64,000 bases of DNA from Rhodovastum atsumiense (lineage in GTDB: Bacteria > Pseudomonadota > Alphaproteobacteria > Acetobacterales > Acetobacteraceae): NCBI RefSeq assembly GCF_937425535.1, contig NZ_OW485601.1, forward strand, positions 4,447,501 to 4,511,500. Reading direction: 5' to 3'. How positions within the stretch are numbered: position 1 is the first letter of the stretch; each line of letters begins with the position of its first letter. The notes below the pieces were generated by a model. The model did no database searches, was not told the origin of the DNA, and was given only the letters and a program-made list of their open reading frames with translations. Position numbers and translations under genes: made by a program. Shown here one piece after another: positions 52,714 through 61,873 of the stretch.

Positions 52714-54209
52714 ACGCCGGCCCCGCGCCGCGCCATCCGGTGCTGCTCGGTGGCTGCACCGTGCTGGCGACGCTGATGCAGGGGCTCGATTCCACCATCA
52801 CCAACGTGGCGCTGCCCTACATGCAGGCCGGGCTGATGGCCGGCAGCGACCAGATCACCTGGGTGCTGACCTCCTACGTCATCGCCGCGGCGGTGATGAC
52901 CGCGCCGGTCGGATGGCTGGCGGCGCGGCTGGGGCGGCGGCGGCTGTTCATCACCTGCCTCGCCGGCTTCACCCTGGCCTCGATGCTGTGCGGGGCGGCG
53001 CAGACGCTCGGGCAGATGGTGGCGTTCCGGCTGCTGCAGGGGATCTTCGGCGCCGCCTTCGTGCCGCTGTCGCAGGCCACCATGCTCGACACCTTCCCGA
53101 TGGAGCGCCGCGCCGAGGCGATGGCGGTCTGGGGTATCGGCGTGATGGTGGGACCGGTGCTCGGCCCGGTGCTGGGCGGCTGGCTGACCGGACTGGGCGA
53201 CTGGCGCTGGGTGTTCTACGTCAACCTGCCGGTGGGCGTGCTGGCCATGCTGGGGCTGGTCGCCGTCATGCCACCCGACCGGCCCGATCCCGCGCGCGGC
53301 TTCGACTGGACGGGCTTCCTGGCGCTGGCGCTGGGGATCGGCGCGCTGCAACTGCTGCTCGACCGCGGCGAGGGGCTCGACTGGTTTGCCGCCCCGGAGA
53401 TCATGGCGGAGGCGATGCTGGCGGTGCTGGGCTTCTACCTGTTCGGCGTGCACATGCTGACCGCGCCCCGGCCCTTCCTGCCGCCGGCGATGTTCCGCGA
53501 CACCAACCTGGTGATGGCGCTGCTGGCGACCTTCCTCAACGGCACCGTGCTGCTGGCGAGCACCGCCCTGCTGGCCGGCTACCTGCAGAAACTTGCCGGC
53601 TACCCGGTGGAGGCGGCGGGGCTGGCGATGATGCCGCGTGGCCTCGGCACCATGGCGGGGATGCTGCTGGCCGGCTGGCTCGGCCGCCGCGTCGATCAGC
53701 GCCGGCTGATGGCGCTGGGCGTGCTGCTGCTGGCGTGGTCGGTGCACGAGATGAGCCAGTGGACACCGGAGATCGAGGGCACGCGCCTGGCGGCCACCCT
53801 GGCGCTGCAGGGCTTCGCCACCGGCCTGAGTTCCAACCCGCTCTCGGTGCTGGCCTATGCGACACTGGCCCCGCACTGGCGTGGTGACGCCGCCGGCCTG
53901 ATCGCGCTGTTCCGCAACACCGGCAATGCCGTGGGCGTGTCGGTCACCGCCGTGGTGCTGGCCCGCATGGCCCAGGTGTCGCACGCGGAGCTGGCAGCCC
54001 ATGTCACGCCGTTCAACCGCCTGCTGCAGGACGGCAGCGCCACCGCCCGGCTGCTCGGGCCCGGCAGTGCCACCGGGCCGTGGCTGCTGGAGGGGATGAT
54101 CGGGCACGCCGCCGCGGTGATCGCCGCCAGCGATACCTGGCGGCTGCTGACAGTGGCGGCACTGCTGCCGCTGCCGCTGATTGCGCTGATGCGGCGGCCT
54201 GGAAGTTAA
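52710..54209 (+). CDS. EmrB/QacA-type MFS multidrug exporter, DHA2 family (499 aa)
   Basis: GTG start overlapping the EmrA stop. Fourteen-helix DHA2 layout with motif D1 LMQGLDSTITNVALPYMQAG, motif A-like WLAARLGRRRLF and motif C GPVLGPVLGGWLTG. Exports hydrophobic or amphipathic compounds by proton exchange together with EmrA. The hairpin repeat at 54210 begins directly at its stop. Confidence 0.92.
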   Translation: MNAGPAPRHPVLLGGCTVLATLMQGLDSTITNVALPYMQAGLMAGSDQITWVLTSYVIAAAVMTAPVGWLAARLGRRRLFITCLAGFTLASMLCGAAQTLGQMVAFRLLQGIFGAAFVPLSQATMLDTFPMERRAEAMAVWGIGVMVGPVLGPVLGGWLTGLGDWRWVFYVNLPVGVLAMLGLVAVMPPDRPDPARGFDWTGFLALALGIGALQLLLDRGEGLDWFAAPEIMAEAMLAVLGFYLFGVHMLTAPRPFLPPAMFRDTNLVMALLATFLNGTVLLASTALLAGYLQKLAGYPVEAAGLAMMPRGLGTMAGMLLAGWLGRRVDQRRLMALGVLLLAWSVHEMSQWTPEIEGTRLAATLALQGFATGLSSNPLSVLAYATLAPHWRGDAAGLIALFRNTGNAVGVSVTAVVLARMAQVSHAELAAHVTPFNRLLQDGSATARLLGPGSATGPWLLEGMIGHAAAVIAASDTWRLLTVAALLPLPLIALMRRPGS

Positions 54210-54358
54210 GGAAGGCCAGGGCGCTGCCCTGGACCTGCCAAGGGCCACAAGGCCCTTGGATCCCATTCGCGCTGCGCGGCACAGAGTGGGTTCCAAGGGC
54301 GAAGCCCTTGGCCAGGTGCAGGGGCGGAGCCCCTGCCGGGGGCGGGGCAGCGCCCCGC
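54210..54358 (+). repeat. Multi-hairpin intergenic repeat, full copy (variant end)
   Basis: Order: CCAGGGCGCTGCCCTGG; CCAAGGGCCACAAGGCCCTTGG (arms CCAAGGGCC / GGCCCTTGG); linker CGCGCTGCGCGGCACAGAGT; CCAAGGGCGAAGCCCTTGG; CAGGGGCGGAGCCCCTG; GGGGCAGCGCCCC. The last two hairpins have changed sequence in both arms while keeping pairing, which indicates selection on structure. Confidence 0.85.
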
Positions 54359-54361
54359 AAT

Positions 54362-55228
54362 TCAGCGCAGTTCGAAACCCAGCGTGCCGAGTGCCTGCCG
54401 CAGCCGATGGCGGCCAGCCAGCACCGTGGGGGTGCGCACCCGCTCCGCCACCTTGCGGCTCCAGCGTTCCTCCGGCAGTCCCTGCTCGCGCTGGAACCCG
54501 GCCAGCACGTCGTTGTAGCGCGCCACGGCCTCGTCCTGGCCGTCCTGGCGATAGGTCTCGTGGTGCAGCACCGCCGAGGGCGCGAGGCGCGGCTTGACCG
54601 CGCCGGCGGCCGCCGGGTCGGGATGACCGATGCTGAGCCCCACCACCGGCAGCACCCGCGGCGGCAGGCCGAGCTCGGCGGCGACCGCCTCGGTGTTGTT
54701 GCGGATGGCGCCGATATAGACCGCGCCGAGATCGAGCGATTCCAGCGCCACCACCGCGTTCTGCGCCGCCAGCGCCGCATCGACGATGCCGACCACCAGC
54801 AGTTCCAGGTAGGCGATGCCCTCGATCTCGGACCCTTCGGCGGTGGCGATGCGGGCAAGGCGATCAAGGTCGGCCAGCCAGACCAGGAACAGCGGCGCCT
54901 GCTCGATATGCGCCTGCCCGCCGGCGAGCGCGGCCAGCCGCGCCTTGCGGGCCGGATCCTGCACCGCCACCACGCTCCAGGCCTGCAGGTTGGACGACGA
55001 GGCCGCCGACTGCGCCGCCGCCAGCAGCAGGTCGAGCGCGCCCTCGGGCAGCGGCGTCGGCAGGAAGGCGCGCACCGAGCGATGCGCCAGCAGCGAGTCC
55101 AGCACGTCGTTCCAGCGGGGGACCGCCGGGGCGTCGGCGGCGCCGTAGCGCGCCCGCAGCAGGGCGGCGGCGCGGTCGAGCGCTTCGGAGAGTGGCGGGA
55201 CGGCGGGAGTGAGGCTGTCGGGCGGCAT
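54362..55228 (-). CDS. Nitroreductase family NADPH-dependent oxidoreductase (288 aa)
   Basis: FMN-dependent NfsA/FRP-type enzyme: LDSLLAHRSVRAFLPTPLPE (FMN-binding Arg), AQSAASSSNLQAWSVVAVQD, VGIVDAALAAQNAVVALESL and VLPVVGLSIGHPDPA, all matching the family. The start at 55228 follows AGGAG. It is convergent with the EmrB gene across the repeat. Role: reduction of quinones, nitro compounds or flavins. Confidence 0.9.
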   Translation of the reverse strand: MPPDSLTPAVPPLSEALDRAAALLRARYGAADAPAVPRWNDVLDSLLAHRSVRAFLPTPLPEGALDLLLAAAQSAASSSNLQAWSVVAVQDPARKARLAALAGGQAHIEQAPLFLVWLADLDRLARIATAEGSEIEGIAYLELLVVGIVDAALAAQNAVVALESLDLGAVYIGAIRNNTEAVAAELGLPPRVLPVVGLSIGHPDPAAAGAVKPRLAPSAVLHHETYRQDGQDEAVARYNDVLAGFQREQGLPEERWSRKVAERVRTPTVLAGRHRLRQALGTLGFELR

Positions 55229-55448
55229 GGGGTGACTCCTGCACACGTGATGTCAGAATTAAAGCGACAAAATGACGTGGTATGGCAAGATCAACGTTGG
55301 ATGTTCGGTTAATTTTCCCGGTGTCCTGTCGTGCGCGTGCAGGGGGGCGGCTGAAACGACTTTGTGATGCCGGATCCTGGCCGCAAATGACTACGCGTGT
55401 AGGCGGAACAGTCGGGCGGCCGGAAGCCGCCAACCATGGGGAGGAGCG

Positions 55449-56492
55449 ATGTCCACCATCCGCAGTTGGATCGGCGGCAACGGTGTGTTCACGACCCGGT
55501 CGAACTGGACCCCGCCCGGCGTGCCGGCGTCGGGGGACACGCTGTGGATCCCGACCGGCACGGTCGATGCCCGCCGGGATTCGCTCTCCGGGTTGCAGGT
55601 CAACCTGGCGGCCGCGCCCGTGGGGGCGACGCATGCGCCGGCCTCGCCCCCGGCACCGACGCTGTGGTTCGGCAACTCGGTGGTCTCCGCTAACACCACC
55701 ATCGAACTGGGCAACCAGCCGCCCCGCGGCAGGGAGAGCGATGCCCCCCACGGCACCCGTGCTGCCATCCGGACCGAGGGCATCACCCTCAACCTCGGCA
55801 CGATCGCCGCGGAGGCTGCGCCGGGCTTTTCCACCATGGGGGACCCGACCAGCCTGACCATCACGGTCGGCCCCGCGCCGGCGACGGGGACGGCGCGGCC
55901 GCAAGGCGATCAGGTCCTGGTCAATGGCGGCACCCTGGCGGTGCGGCCAGGCCACGGCTTCGCCCGGCCCTCGACGTTGGCCGTGCGGGGCGCCTCGCCG
56001 ACCGCGCAACTGTGGAACAGCGGCCTGATCGAGAGCGGGGGGACGGTGAGGATTGACCTCGCCGTGCTCGGTGACGGCAGGATAGCGTTCAGCCCGCCGC
56101 TCTCGCTGAGCACGATCGGGCCGCGGCAAGGGGCGGGGCTCACGCTCGACGGACCGGTCGGGGACGGGCAGATCATCGATTTCCGGGCCGCCGACGGCAG
56201 CGATTCACACGGCACGCTCACGCTGGGTGATCCCGGAGGCTTCGACGGCCTGATCGAGAACTTCACCGCCTCGACGGGCAATGTCGGCGGACTGCACCGC
56301 GACCGGATCGCGCTGCCCGGCGTCAACGTTTCTTCGGTCAGCTACAGCGGCGATGGCCACGGCGGCGTACTGGCCGTGCGGGCCGGCCAGGCCACCGTGG
56401 CGCATCTGCGGTTCTCGGGCCGGCACGGCAGCGGGTCCTTCATCGTGCTGCATCCGGCCGAGGGCGGCAGCGCGATCGAATTGCGGGCCTGA
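55449..56492 (+). CDS. Beta-strand-rich surface-type protein (347 aa)
   Basis: GGGGAGGAGCG precedes the ATG. N-terminal module RSWIGGNGVFTTRSNWTPPG then VPASGDTLWIPTGTVDAR is the WxG..W..NW..G.P..GD pattern common in autotransporter-associated beta-strand adhesins. The rest alternates short beta strands (TLWFGNSVVSANTTIELG, GLTLDGPVGDGQIIDFRAAD). No signal peptide and no autotransporter barrel. Similar in style to the protein at 31383. It lies 1.1 kb from the C39-type exporter on the opposite strand, with a LuxR regulator between. Confidence 0.6.
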   Translation: MSTIRSWIGGNGVFTTRSNWTPPGVPASGDTLWIPTGTVDARRDSLSGLQVNLAAAPVGATHAPASPPAPTLWFGNSVVSANTTIELGNQPPRGRESDAPHGTRAAIRTEGITLNLGTIAAEAAPGFSTMGDPTSLTITVGPAPATGTARPQGDQVLVNGGTLAVRPGHGFARPSTLAVRGASPTAQLWNSGLIESGGTVRIDLAVLGDGRIAFSPPLSLSTIGPRQGAGLTLDGPVGDGQIIDFRAADGSDSHGTLTLGDPGGFDGLIENFTASTGNVGGLHRDRIALPGVNVSSVSYSGDGHGGVLAVRAGQATVAHLRFSGRHGSGSFIVLHPAEGGSAIELRA

Positions 56493-56596
56493 GTGTCTGC
56501 CCACGAAAATTCAGGACAACAAAAACCTGCCCTGCCGCGAGCGGTGGGGCGGAATGATTCGAAAAATGCCGTGGCCGTGACGCGCACTCTTGCCAT

Positions 56597-57304
56597 CTAT
56601 CCGTGCCTCTGGCGCAAACGGGCCACGGCTTCACTCCGGCTGCGTGCACCAAGCTTGGTGAAGGTGCGATGCAAGTGGTTCCTGACGGTCGCCGTGCCGA
56701 TTCCAATCCGCCCGGCGATTTCCCTGTTGGACAAACCTTGTTCGACGAGCAGCATGATTTCGCTTTCCCGCCCGGTCAGCGCGGCAGTGGCCTGGCCGGC
56801 GCCCTGGCGGTCCGCCAGTGCGGCAACGTGGGCAAACAGGATGCCAGTGAGCTTGGTCGAACAGAAGACTTCTCCCCTGAGGGCGCCTTTCACCGCAGCG
56901 AAAAGGTCGGCTGCCGAATCGTCGCGTGCCACGACGCCGTTGATGGAGGTCCGCGCCCAACCGACGAGATCGATCCCTCCCTCGAGCACCGCGAACAGCA
57001 CGATGCGCAAACCAGGCACATGTCGTCGCAGCCCCTGCGCGAACGCAGCGCCACCAGCGATATTAGCGTCAAGCAGGACGAGGTTCACGCGTTCCTCTGC
57101 GGCGCGCCGCGGCCCATCGCCGCTGCTCGCCGCCCCGATCACCTCTATGCCATCGCGGCTCGCAAGGTCGGAGGCAACCGCGTCACGCAGAATGCGAATA
57201 TCGCTGATGACAAGGATACGTGCCGCCGGCACGGATGTCCTGGCGGTCCGGACCCGATCCAAATTAAACAAGTTTGCCGGCATCAGATTTGCACTGGTTT
57301 TCAC
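56597..57304 (-). CDS. LuxR-family response regulator with degenerate receiver (235 aa)
   Basis: Receiver-like domain (residues 28-145): the phosphoryl Asp is present in LVLLDANIAGG (Asp79). However, the Thr/Ser position reads VLFAVLEG and the usual Lys region reads GVVARDDS, so phosphotransfer may be impaired. C-terminal LuxR helix-turn-helix: LTGRESEIMLLVEQGLSNRE, IAGRIGIGTATVRNHLHRTF. No sensor kinase is adjacent. Neighbour of the C39 exporter on the same strand and a possible regulator of the export genes or of the beta-strand protein gene. Confidence 0.88.
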   Translation of the reverse strand: MKTSANLMPANLFNLDRVRTARTSVPAARILVISDIRILRDAVASDLASRDGIEVIGAASSGDGPRRAAEERVNLVLLDANIAGGAAFAQGLRRHVPGLRIVLFAVLEGGIDLVGWARTSINGVVARDDSAADLFAAVKGALRGEVFCSTKLTGILFAHVAALADRQGAGQATAALTGRESEIMLLVEQGLSNREIAGRIGIGTATVRNHLHRTFTKLGARSRSEAVARLRQRHG

Positions 57305-57633
57305 GGCTGCCAGCTCTGCTTTTCAGATGGTTACAGACGGATGCTTAGGGCAGATTCCGAATATTGACAGCAGCATTGGTAGTAAACAGTATACGCAGGA
57401 TCACTTAGAATAGTAACTACATAACGGGCTACAAATGTGCGTGTAATATGATCCTGAGATGAACCGATATCATGGATAATGTCGGCTAAAAATGGCTTCT
57501 GCCTGACCAAAAACTGTCCCGTTGCTTTCAAGTTACAGGGGGTACCATTCCCTTTTGGGGTGGCTGCCCGAATTGCATATGCATCCGGCCATCGCGACAT
57601 CAGTCTGAGGCTCGCGTGGCCTGCGGGCGGCGG
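57305..57633. other. AT-richer intergenic region between regulator and exporter
   Basis: These 329 bases are markedly AT-rich up to about 57480. They should hold the promoter of the LuxR gene. No precursor peptide with a double-glycine leader is visible on either strand. Confidence 0.4.
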
Positions 57634-59799
57634 TCAGGCGGATGCCATCGTGCCGTCGGTTGCTGCCCGCTGTGGCGCGGCGAGGCCTTCCGGCCAGACC
57701 GTGACGATGCGATCCGCCATGTCGATGGTCGAGCGCCGGTGCGCGACGATCACACGGGCGATCGTGAGGGAACGGATGGCGGCATTGATGCTGCGCTCGT
57801 TCTCCTCGTCGAGATGGCTGGTCGCCTCGTCGAGCAACAGGATGCGGGGATTGCGGTAGAGCGCCCGCGCCAGCACGATGCGCTGCATCTGCCCCCCCGA
57901 CAGCGAGCTGCCCATGTCGCCGACAAGCGTTTCATAGCCCATCGGCATGCGCAGGATTTCCTCGTGAATGGCGGCCAGCCGCGCGGTCCTGGCAATCCGG
58001 TCGGGATCGTAGGCCGGGCTGAACGCCGCGATGTTGTCGGCGATGGTGCCGGCGAACAGGCGGTCGTTCTGCAGCACGCACCCGATCTGCGAGCGATATC
58101 GCTCGAGCCCGAGCGCCTGCACCGGCACGCCGTCCAGCAACACGGCCCCGCCCGAAGGCCGCAGCAGGCCGGCGAGGATCTTGAGCAGGGTGGTCTTGCC
58201 AGCCCCCGACGGACCGACAATGGCGACGCATTCGCCCGCGGCGACATCGATGTCGAACGCGCTCAATACCGGCCTTTCGTTGTCGCCGTAGCGGAAGCTG
58301 ATGCCGCGCGCACTGAGCGCCGCCTGCGGCGCGGCGGCGATGGCCTGGCCGGCAACCGGAGCAGGTGCTGTCCGTGATGATTCCTCGGGCGTGGTCAGGG
58401 CAATGTCGGCCACGCGCTCGCCGTGCACGCTCAGTACGCTGATGTGCACCAGGGTGTCGAGCAGGGTGGCGACACGCTGTGAGAACTGATCCTTGTAGGC
58501 CAGGAAGGCAACCAGCATGCCGACCGTCATCGACCCGGCCATGACGGCCTGTGCGCCCAGGACGATGATGATGATGCGGTCCAGGCCGAACAGCAGCGTG
58601 CTGGCGCTGCCGAAGACGATGTCAAGCTTCTCCACGCGCAGATGGGCGCTGATCTGGTCCACCAGGTAGTTGTGCCAACTGATCTGCCGGCGTTCGCTGA
58701 TGGTGAGTGCCTTGACGCTCGCCATGCCGCGCACGGTTTCCAGGAAATGCGTGTTTTCCTGGGCCGCGGTCACGATCGCCTGCTCGTTGGCGACGCGGTA
58801 GAACCGGTAGGCGACCATGCGCATCAGGGCGTAGGTCCCCATGACGCCGATCGCGATAACGGCGAGCATCGGCTCGTACAGCCACATCATCGCGACCAGG
58901 GCGACCGACATGACACCATCCACCAACGCCGAGACCGGGCCGGTCGTGAGGGTCCTCTCGATGGCATCGAGCGAGCCGAAGCGCGAGGCGATGTCGCCGA
59001 CATGGCGCCGTTCGAAGAAGTCGAGCGGCAGGTCCAGCATGTGGCGGAACAGGCTGCTCTTCCATTGCAGCGTCAGTCGCGCGCCGGTGGCGGCGATGCA
59101 CCAGGAGCGCACGAAGCCCACCAGGGTGCGGAACATCAGGACCAGCCCGAGCCCGATTGCAACCGTGACGAGCAGCTTCCTGTCGTCGGCCACGATGACA
59201 TCGTCCAGCACGAGCTGGAAGACGATCGGCACGAGGATGACCGCGAACTCGAGGAACACCGACATCACGAGGATCTGCGTAGCGGCGCGGGCGAAGCCGC
59301 GGGTGCGTCGCAACAGGTCGAAGACACGAATGCGGGCGCGTTCGGTCTTGCGCTCGAACCCTTCGGTTGCCCAGGCTTCCAGCGCGACGCCGGTGAAGCG
59401 GCGGGAGACTTCGGGAAGCGGGACCTTGCGCCGGCCGGTCGCCGGGTCGTTGATGGTGACGGAGTTGCGGCCGACATGCGTCAGCACGACGAAATGGCTA
59501 TGATCCCAGTGCAATATGCAGGGCAGGCGCAGGCGCGACAGGCCATCGAGGTCGAGCCGCAGCGCGCGGGTGGCCAGGTGCAGGCGCCTCGCAAGGTGAA
59601 CGACGTCGAGCAGCGTCATGCCCTTCAACGAGACGTTGTAGCTTCGCCGCAAGGCCGCGAGGTCGATGCGGTGGCCATGGTGGGCCGCGATCATGGCAAG
59701 GCAGGCCAGGCCGCATTCGGCCGCTTCGGTCTGGCGCACGACGGGGGTGCGGCCACCGCGGAGGATGGCGGCATCGAGCAGGTCTCCTGCGATGCTCAT
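57634..59799 (-). CDS. C39-peptidase-containing ABC exporter (bacteriocin/RaxB type, 721 aa)
   Basis: Three parts. N-terminal C39 peptidase with intact catalytic residues: Cys29 (TEAAECGLACLAMI), His102 (WDHSHFVVLTHV) and Asp118 (TINDPATGR). Membrane domain with six helices (about 160-440). ATPase: Walker A VGPSGAGKTTLLKI, signature LSGGQMQRIVLARAL, Walker B RILLLDEATSHLDEE. Such proteins cleave leaders after a double glycine and export the cargo. The HlyD partner is directly upstream (one-base spacing). No precursor gene is found nearby. Confidence 0.93.
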   Translation of the reverse strand: MSIAGDLLDAAILRGGRTPVVRQTEAAECGLACLAMIAAHHGHRIDLAALRRSYNVSLKGMTLLDVVHLARRLHLATRALRLDLDGLSRLRLPCILHWDHSHFVVLTHVGRNSVTINDPATGRRKVPLPEVSRRFTGVALEAWATEGFERKTERARIRVFDLLRRTRGFARAATQILVMSVFLEFAVILVPIVFQLVLDDVIVADDRKLLVTVAIGLGLVLMFRTLVGFVRSWCIAATGARLTLQWKSSLFRHMLDLPLDFFERRHVGDIASRFGSLDAIERTLTTGPVSALVDGVMSVALVAMMWLYEPMLAVIAIGVMGTYALMRMVAYRFYRVANEQAIVTAAQENTHFLETVRGMASVKALTISERRQISWHNYLVDQISAHLRVEKLDIVFGSASTLLFGLDRIIIIVLGAQAVMAGSMTVGMLVAFLAYKDQFSQRVATLLDTLVHISVLSVHGERVADIALTTPEESSRTAPAPVAGQAIAAAPQAALSARGISFRYGDNERPVLSAFDIDVAAGECVAIVGPSGAGKTTLLKILAGLLRPSGGAVLLDGVPVQALGLERYRSQIGCVLQNDRLFAGTIADNIAAFSPAYDPDRIARTARLAAIHEEILRMPMGYETLVGDMGSSLSGGQMQRIVLARALYRNPRILLLDEATSHLDEENERSINAAIRSLTIARVIVAHRRSTIDMADRIVTVWPEGLAAPQRAATDGTMASA

Positions 59800-59800
59800 C

Positions 59801-61120
59801 TCAGCTTCCGCGCAGGTCGTAGAGAGGTTGCAGGATCAATTGATAGAGCGGGCGCTCTTCGAGCAGCACGGTGGCGTCGACCTGCATGCTGGCCTGCAGC
59901 GGCTGCGGGTGTCCACCGACCGTCACGTCCTGGCGGGCCGGCGCGACGACCACCCGGAAGTAAGTTTTCCCCGGCTCGCCCGGGGACAGGCCAGGCATGA
60001 TCGTGCGGAGTTCCTCGGGCTGCAGGGCCGCGCGGGACACCTCGGTGACTGTGCCGGCGTACTCGCCGAAGCGCTGGTAGGGAAATGCGGTGTAGCGCAG
60101 CTTCACCGTCTGGCCGGGACGAAGAAAGCCGATCGCGGAACTCGGGGCCAGCAGCTCGGCCTGCATCGCGCTCTGGGTGGGGAGGAGAGTGAGCAGGCGC
60201 GTGCCGGCCGGCACGGTCTGGCCAATGCGGGCGGCGATCGCCGTGACCGTGCCGGGCCTGGGCGCGCGGATCTCGATCGAGCGGCGCATTTCCGTGTTGA
60301 GGAGCTGCTGGTCGATGTCCGAGATCTTGGAACGCATTGCGTCGGTGTCGTTGTTCGCCTGCAGGTCGTTGCTTGCCAGTGCGGCCTGCGTCTCGATCAA
60401 CTGGCCATCGAGGCGGAGCAATTCCCCGCGCGAACGTTCCAACTGCTCGCGGGCCTGCATCCAGCTTGCCTGCCGGGACAGCCTTTCGTTCGCGGTGACG
60501 ATCTGTTGGTGCTGGTAGCGTATGGCGCTCTCGTATTCCAGGGTTGTGGTGCGGACGAATTCTTCCTGCATGACGATTTGCGCCCTGGTCTGGCGGATCT
60601 GTGCCTGCAGGTTCTCCATCCTGCCCTGCAGTTCCGTGCCGCGCTGGTCGCGCAGCAACATCCTGCGGGCGATCTGGTTGATCAGCGCGGCACGCTCATT
60701 GGCCAGCGCCTGCAGGATCTGCTGCTGGGTCTGGCCCTTGCTGGTGGTGGTATCTGTGTTGATGACCAGCAACGGCGTGCCGGCTTCGACCTTCGCCCCG
60801 TCATGGACGGCGAGCGATTCCACGCTGCCGGCGGCGGGCGTCGGGATCTGCATCAACCCCGCGCCCGGAAGCATCACGCCATGCAGCTCCACGCGGCGGG
60901 CATGCGTCCCGAACGCCACGAAGGCGGTCGCCGCGGCGACCAGGACGATGGAACCGAAGCTGGACAGGAAGCCAGGCACCCCGAGCCCGACCGAAGGCTG
61001 ACCGAGCCAGTCCGTTCTGTGTGCCTCGATTGATTCGGGACGGAACAGAGAGACCCTGGGGGCGGTACCCGAGGACGCGGGGGCGGGAAGCGTGCCGGTG
61101 GCGCCCGTCAAATGTCCCAT
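59801..61120 (-). CDS. HlyD-family periplasmic adaptor of the C39 exporter (439 aa)
   Basis: One membrane helix (GSIVLVAAATAFVAFG, about 53-70), lipoyl-type halves (GAGLMQIPTPAAGSVESLAV, IRAPRPGTVTAIAARIGQTV) and a long coiled-coil hairpin (about 125-285, QQILQALANERAALINQIA), then the C-terminal barrel (AFPYQRFGEYAGTVTEVSRA). Spans the periplasm to an outer-membrane TolC-type channel, which is not encoded here. Weak GTGGACGA before the ATG. Two-gene unit with the exporter. Confidence 0.92.
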   Translation of the reverse strand: MGHLTGATGTLPAPASSGTAPRVSLFRPESIEAHRTDWLGQPSVGLGVPGFLSSFGSIVLVAAATAFVAFGTHARRVELHGVMLPGAGLMQIPTPAAGSVESLAVHDGAKVEAGTPLLVINTDTTTSKGQTQQQILQALANERAALINQIARRMLLRDQRGTELQGRMENLQAQIRQTRAQIVMQEEFVRTTTLEYESAIRYQHQQIVTANERLSRQASWMQAREQLERSRGELLRLDGQLIETQAALASNDLQANNDTDAMRSKISDIDQQLLNTEMRRSIEIRAPRPGTVTAIAARIGQTVPAGTRLLTLLPTQSAMQAELLAPSSAIGFLRPGQTVKLRYTAFPYQRFGEYAGTVTEVSRAALQPEELRTIMPGLSPGEPGKTYFRVVVAPARQDVTVGGHPQPLQASMQVDATVLLEERPLYQLILQPLYDLRGS

Positions 61121-61873
61121 ATTCGTCCACGCTTGGTTTCAAACAACGCAGGCATTCCTTTTAAGGAAGAAATTGCCATGTTTTCTTGCGGTGATAAGCA
61201 GCCTCGTTCAGCCAATCGTTTGCAAAAATAATCCACAGAGCAATCAGCGGATCATGTTGAAAGGATTTATTTCAGAGGCCTCTACACCAGATGTGAGGCA
61301 ATGACCATATCACGATGTCTTCCGCGCCAGTCATTTCGGAAACTCACCGGGCGCGCCGTGTGGGTATAGATGAATACCCTTATACAGTCTAAAGCTTTCT
61401 CTGCAAAATCTCAAACATTACAAGTTCAATCACAGATATTTGACCTATTGACCGTGAGGTTAATTCGAATATTTAAGTTATACTATTACGATGTAACCGT
61501 TGAATTATGGCAATGATCTTGCAATTCTGCGATGCATTTGGCTGCGCCAGTTTGCCGGGCTTCGGGAGAAGGCTTGTGCGGCGGGTGCCGACTGATCAGC
61601 CGGGAGGGGATGGAAACAGCCGGCCCGGCTCGTGCAGATAGGGTGGACTGGTTGGGATGAGGCGCCGGGCCAGGGGGCGGTGGAGATTCGCTTGAATCAC
61701 CATCGTCGCCGATCACACCGCTTTGGTGAGCCGTCTGCGGCTGACTGCCGACGGCCACGAGACCCCGCTGCTTCAGTGCGGCATTATGGAGCTGCCGCCA
61801 CGAGCGAAATCAGCCTTGTACTCCTGCCGGGCTTCTGGCAGGAAAGGGTTGGGATCATTGCAGGTGGCTGGCC
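61121..61873. other. AT-rich control region and left flank of the IS1595-type gene
   Basis: 61121-61500 is strongly AT-rich and should contain the promoter of the exporter operon. Two tiny plus-strand frames exist: 61178-61231 (17 aa, MFSCGDKQPRSANRLQK, with AAGGAAG 8 bases upstream) and 61254-61304 (16 aa, weak site). Neither has a double-glycine leader. 61500-61870 returns to high GC and probably belongs to the insertion element; its terminal repeat was not identified. Confidence 0.35.

Noticed and set aside
57331-57600. An 89-codon minus-strand frame between regulator and exporter, considered as exporter cargo
   Set aside because: No ribosome site, no double-glycine leader, composition unlike a precursor peptide.
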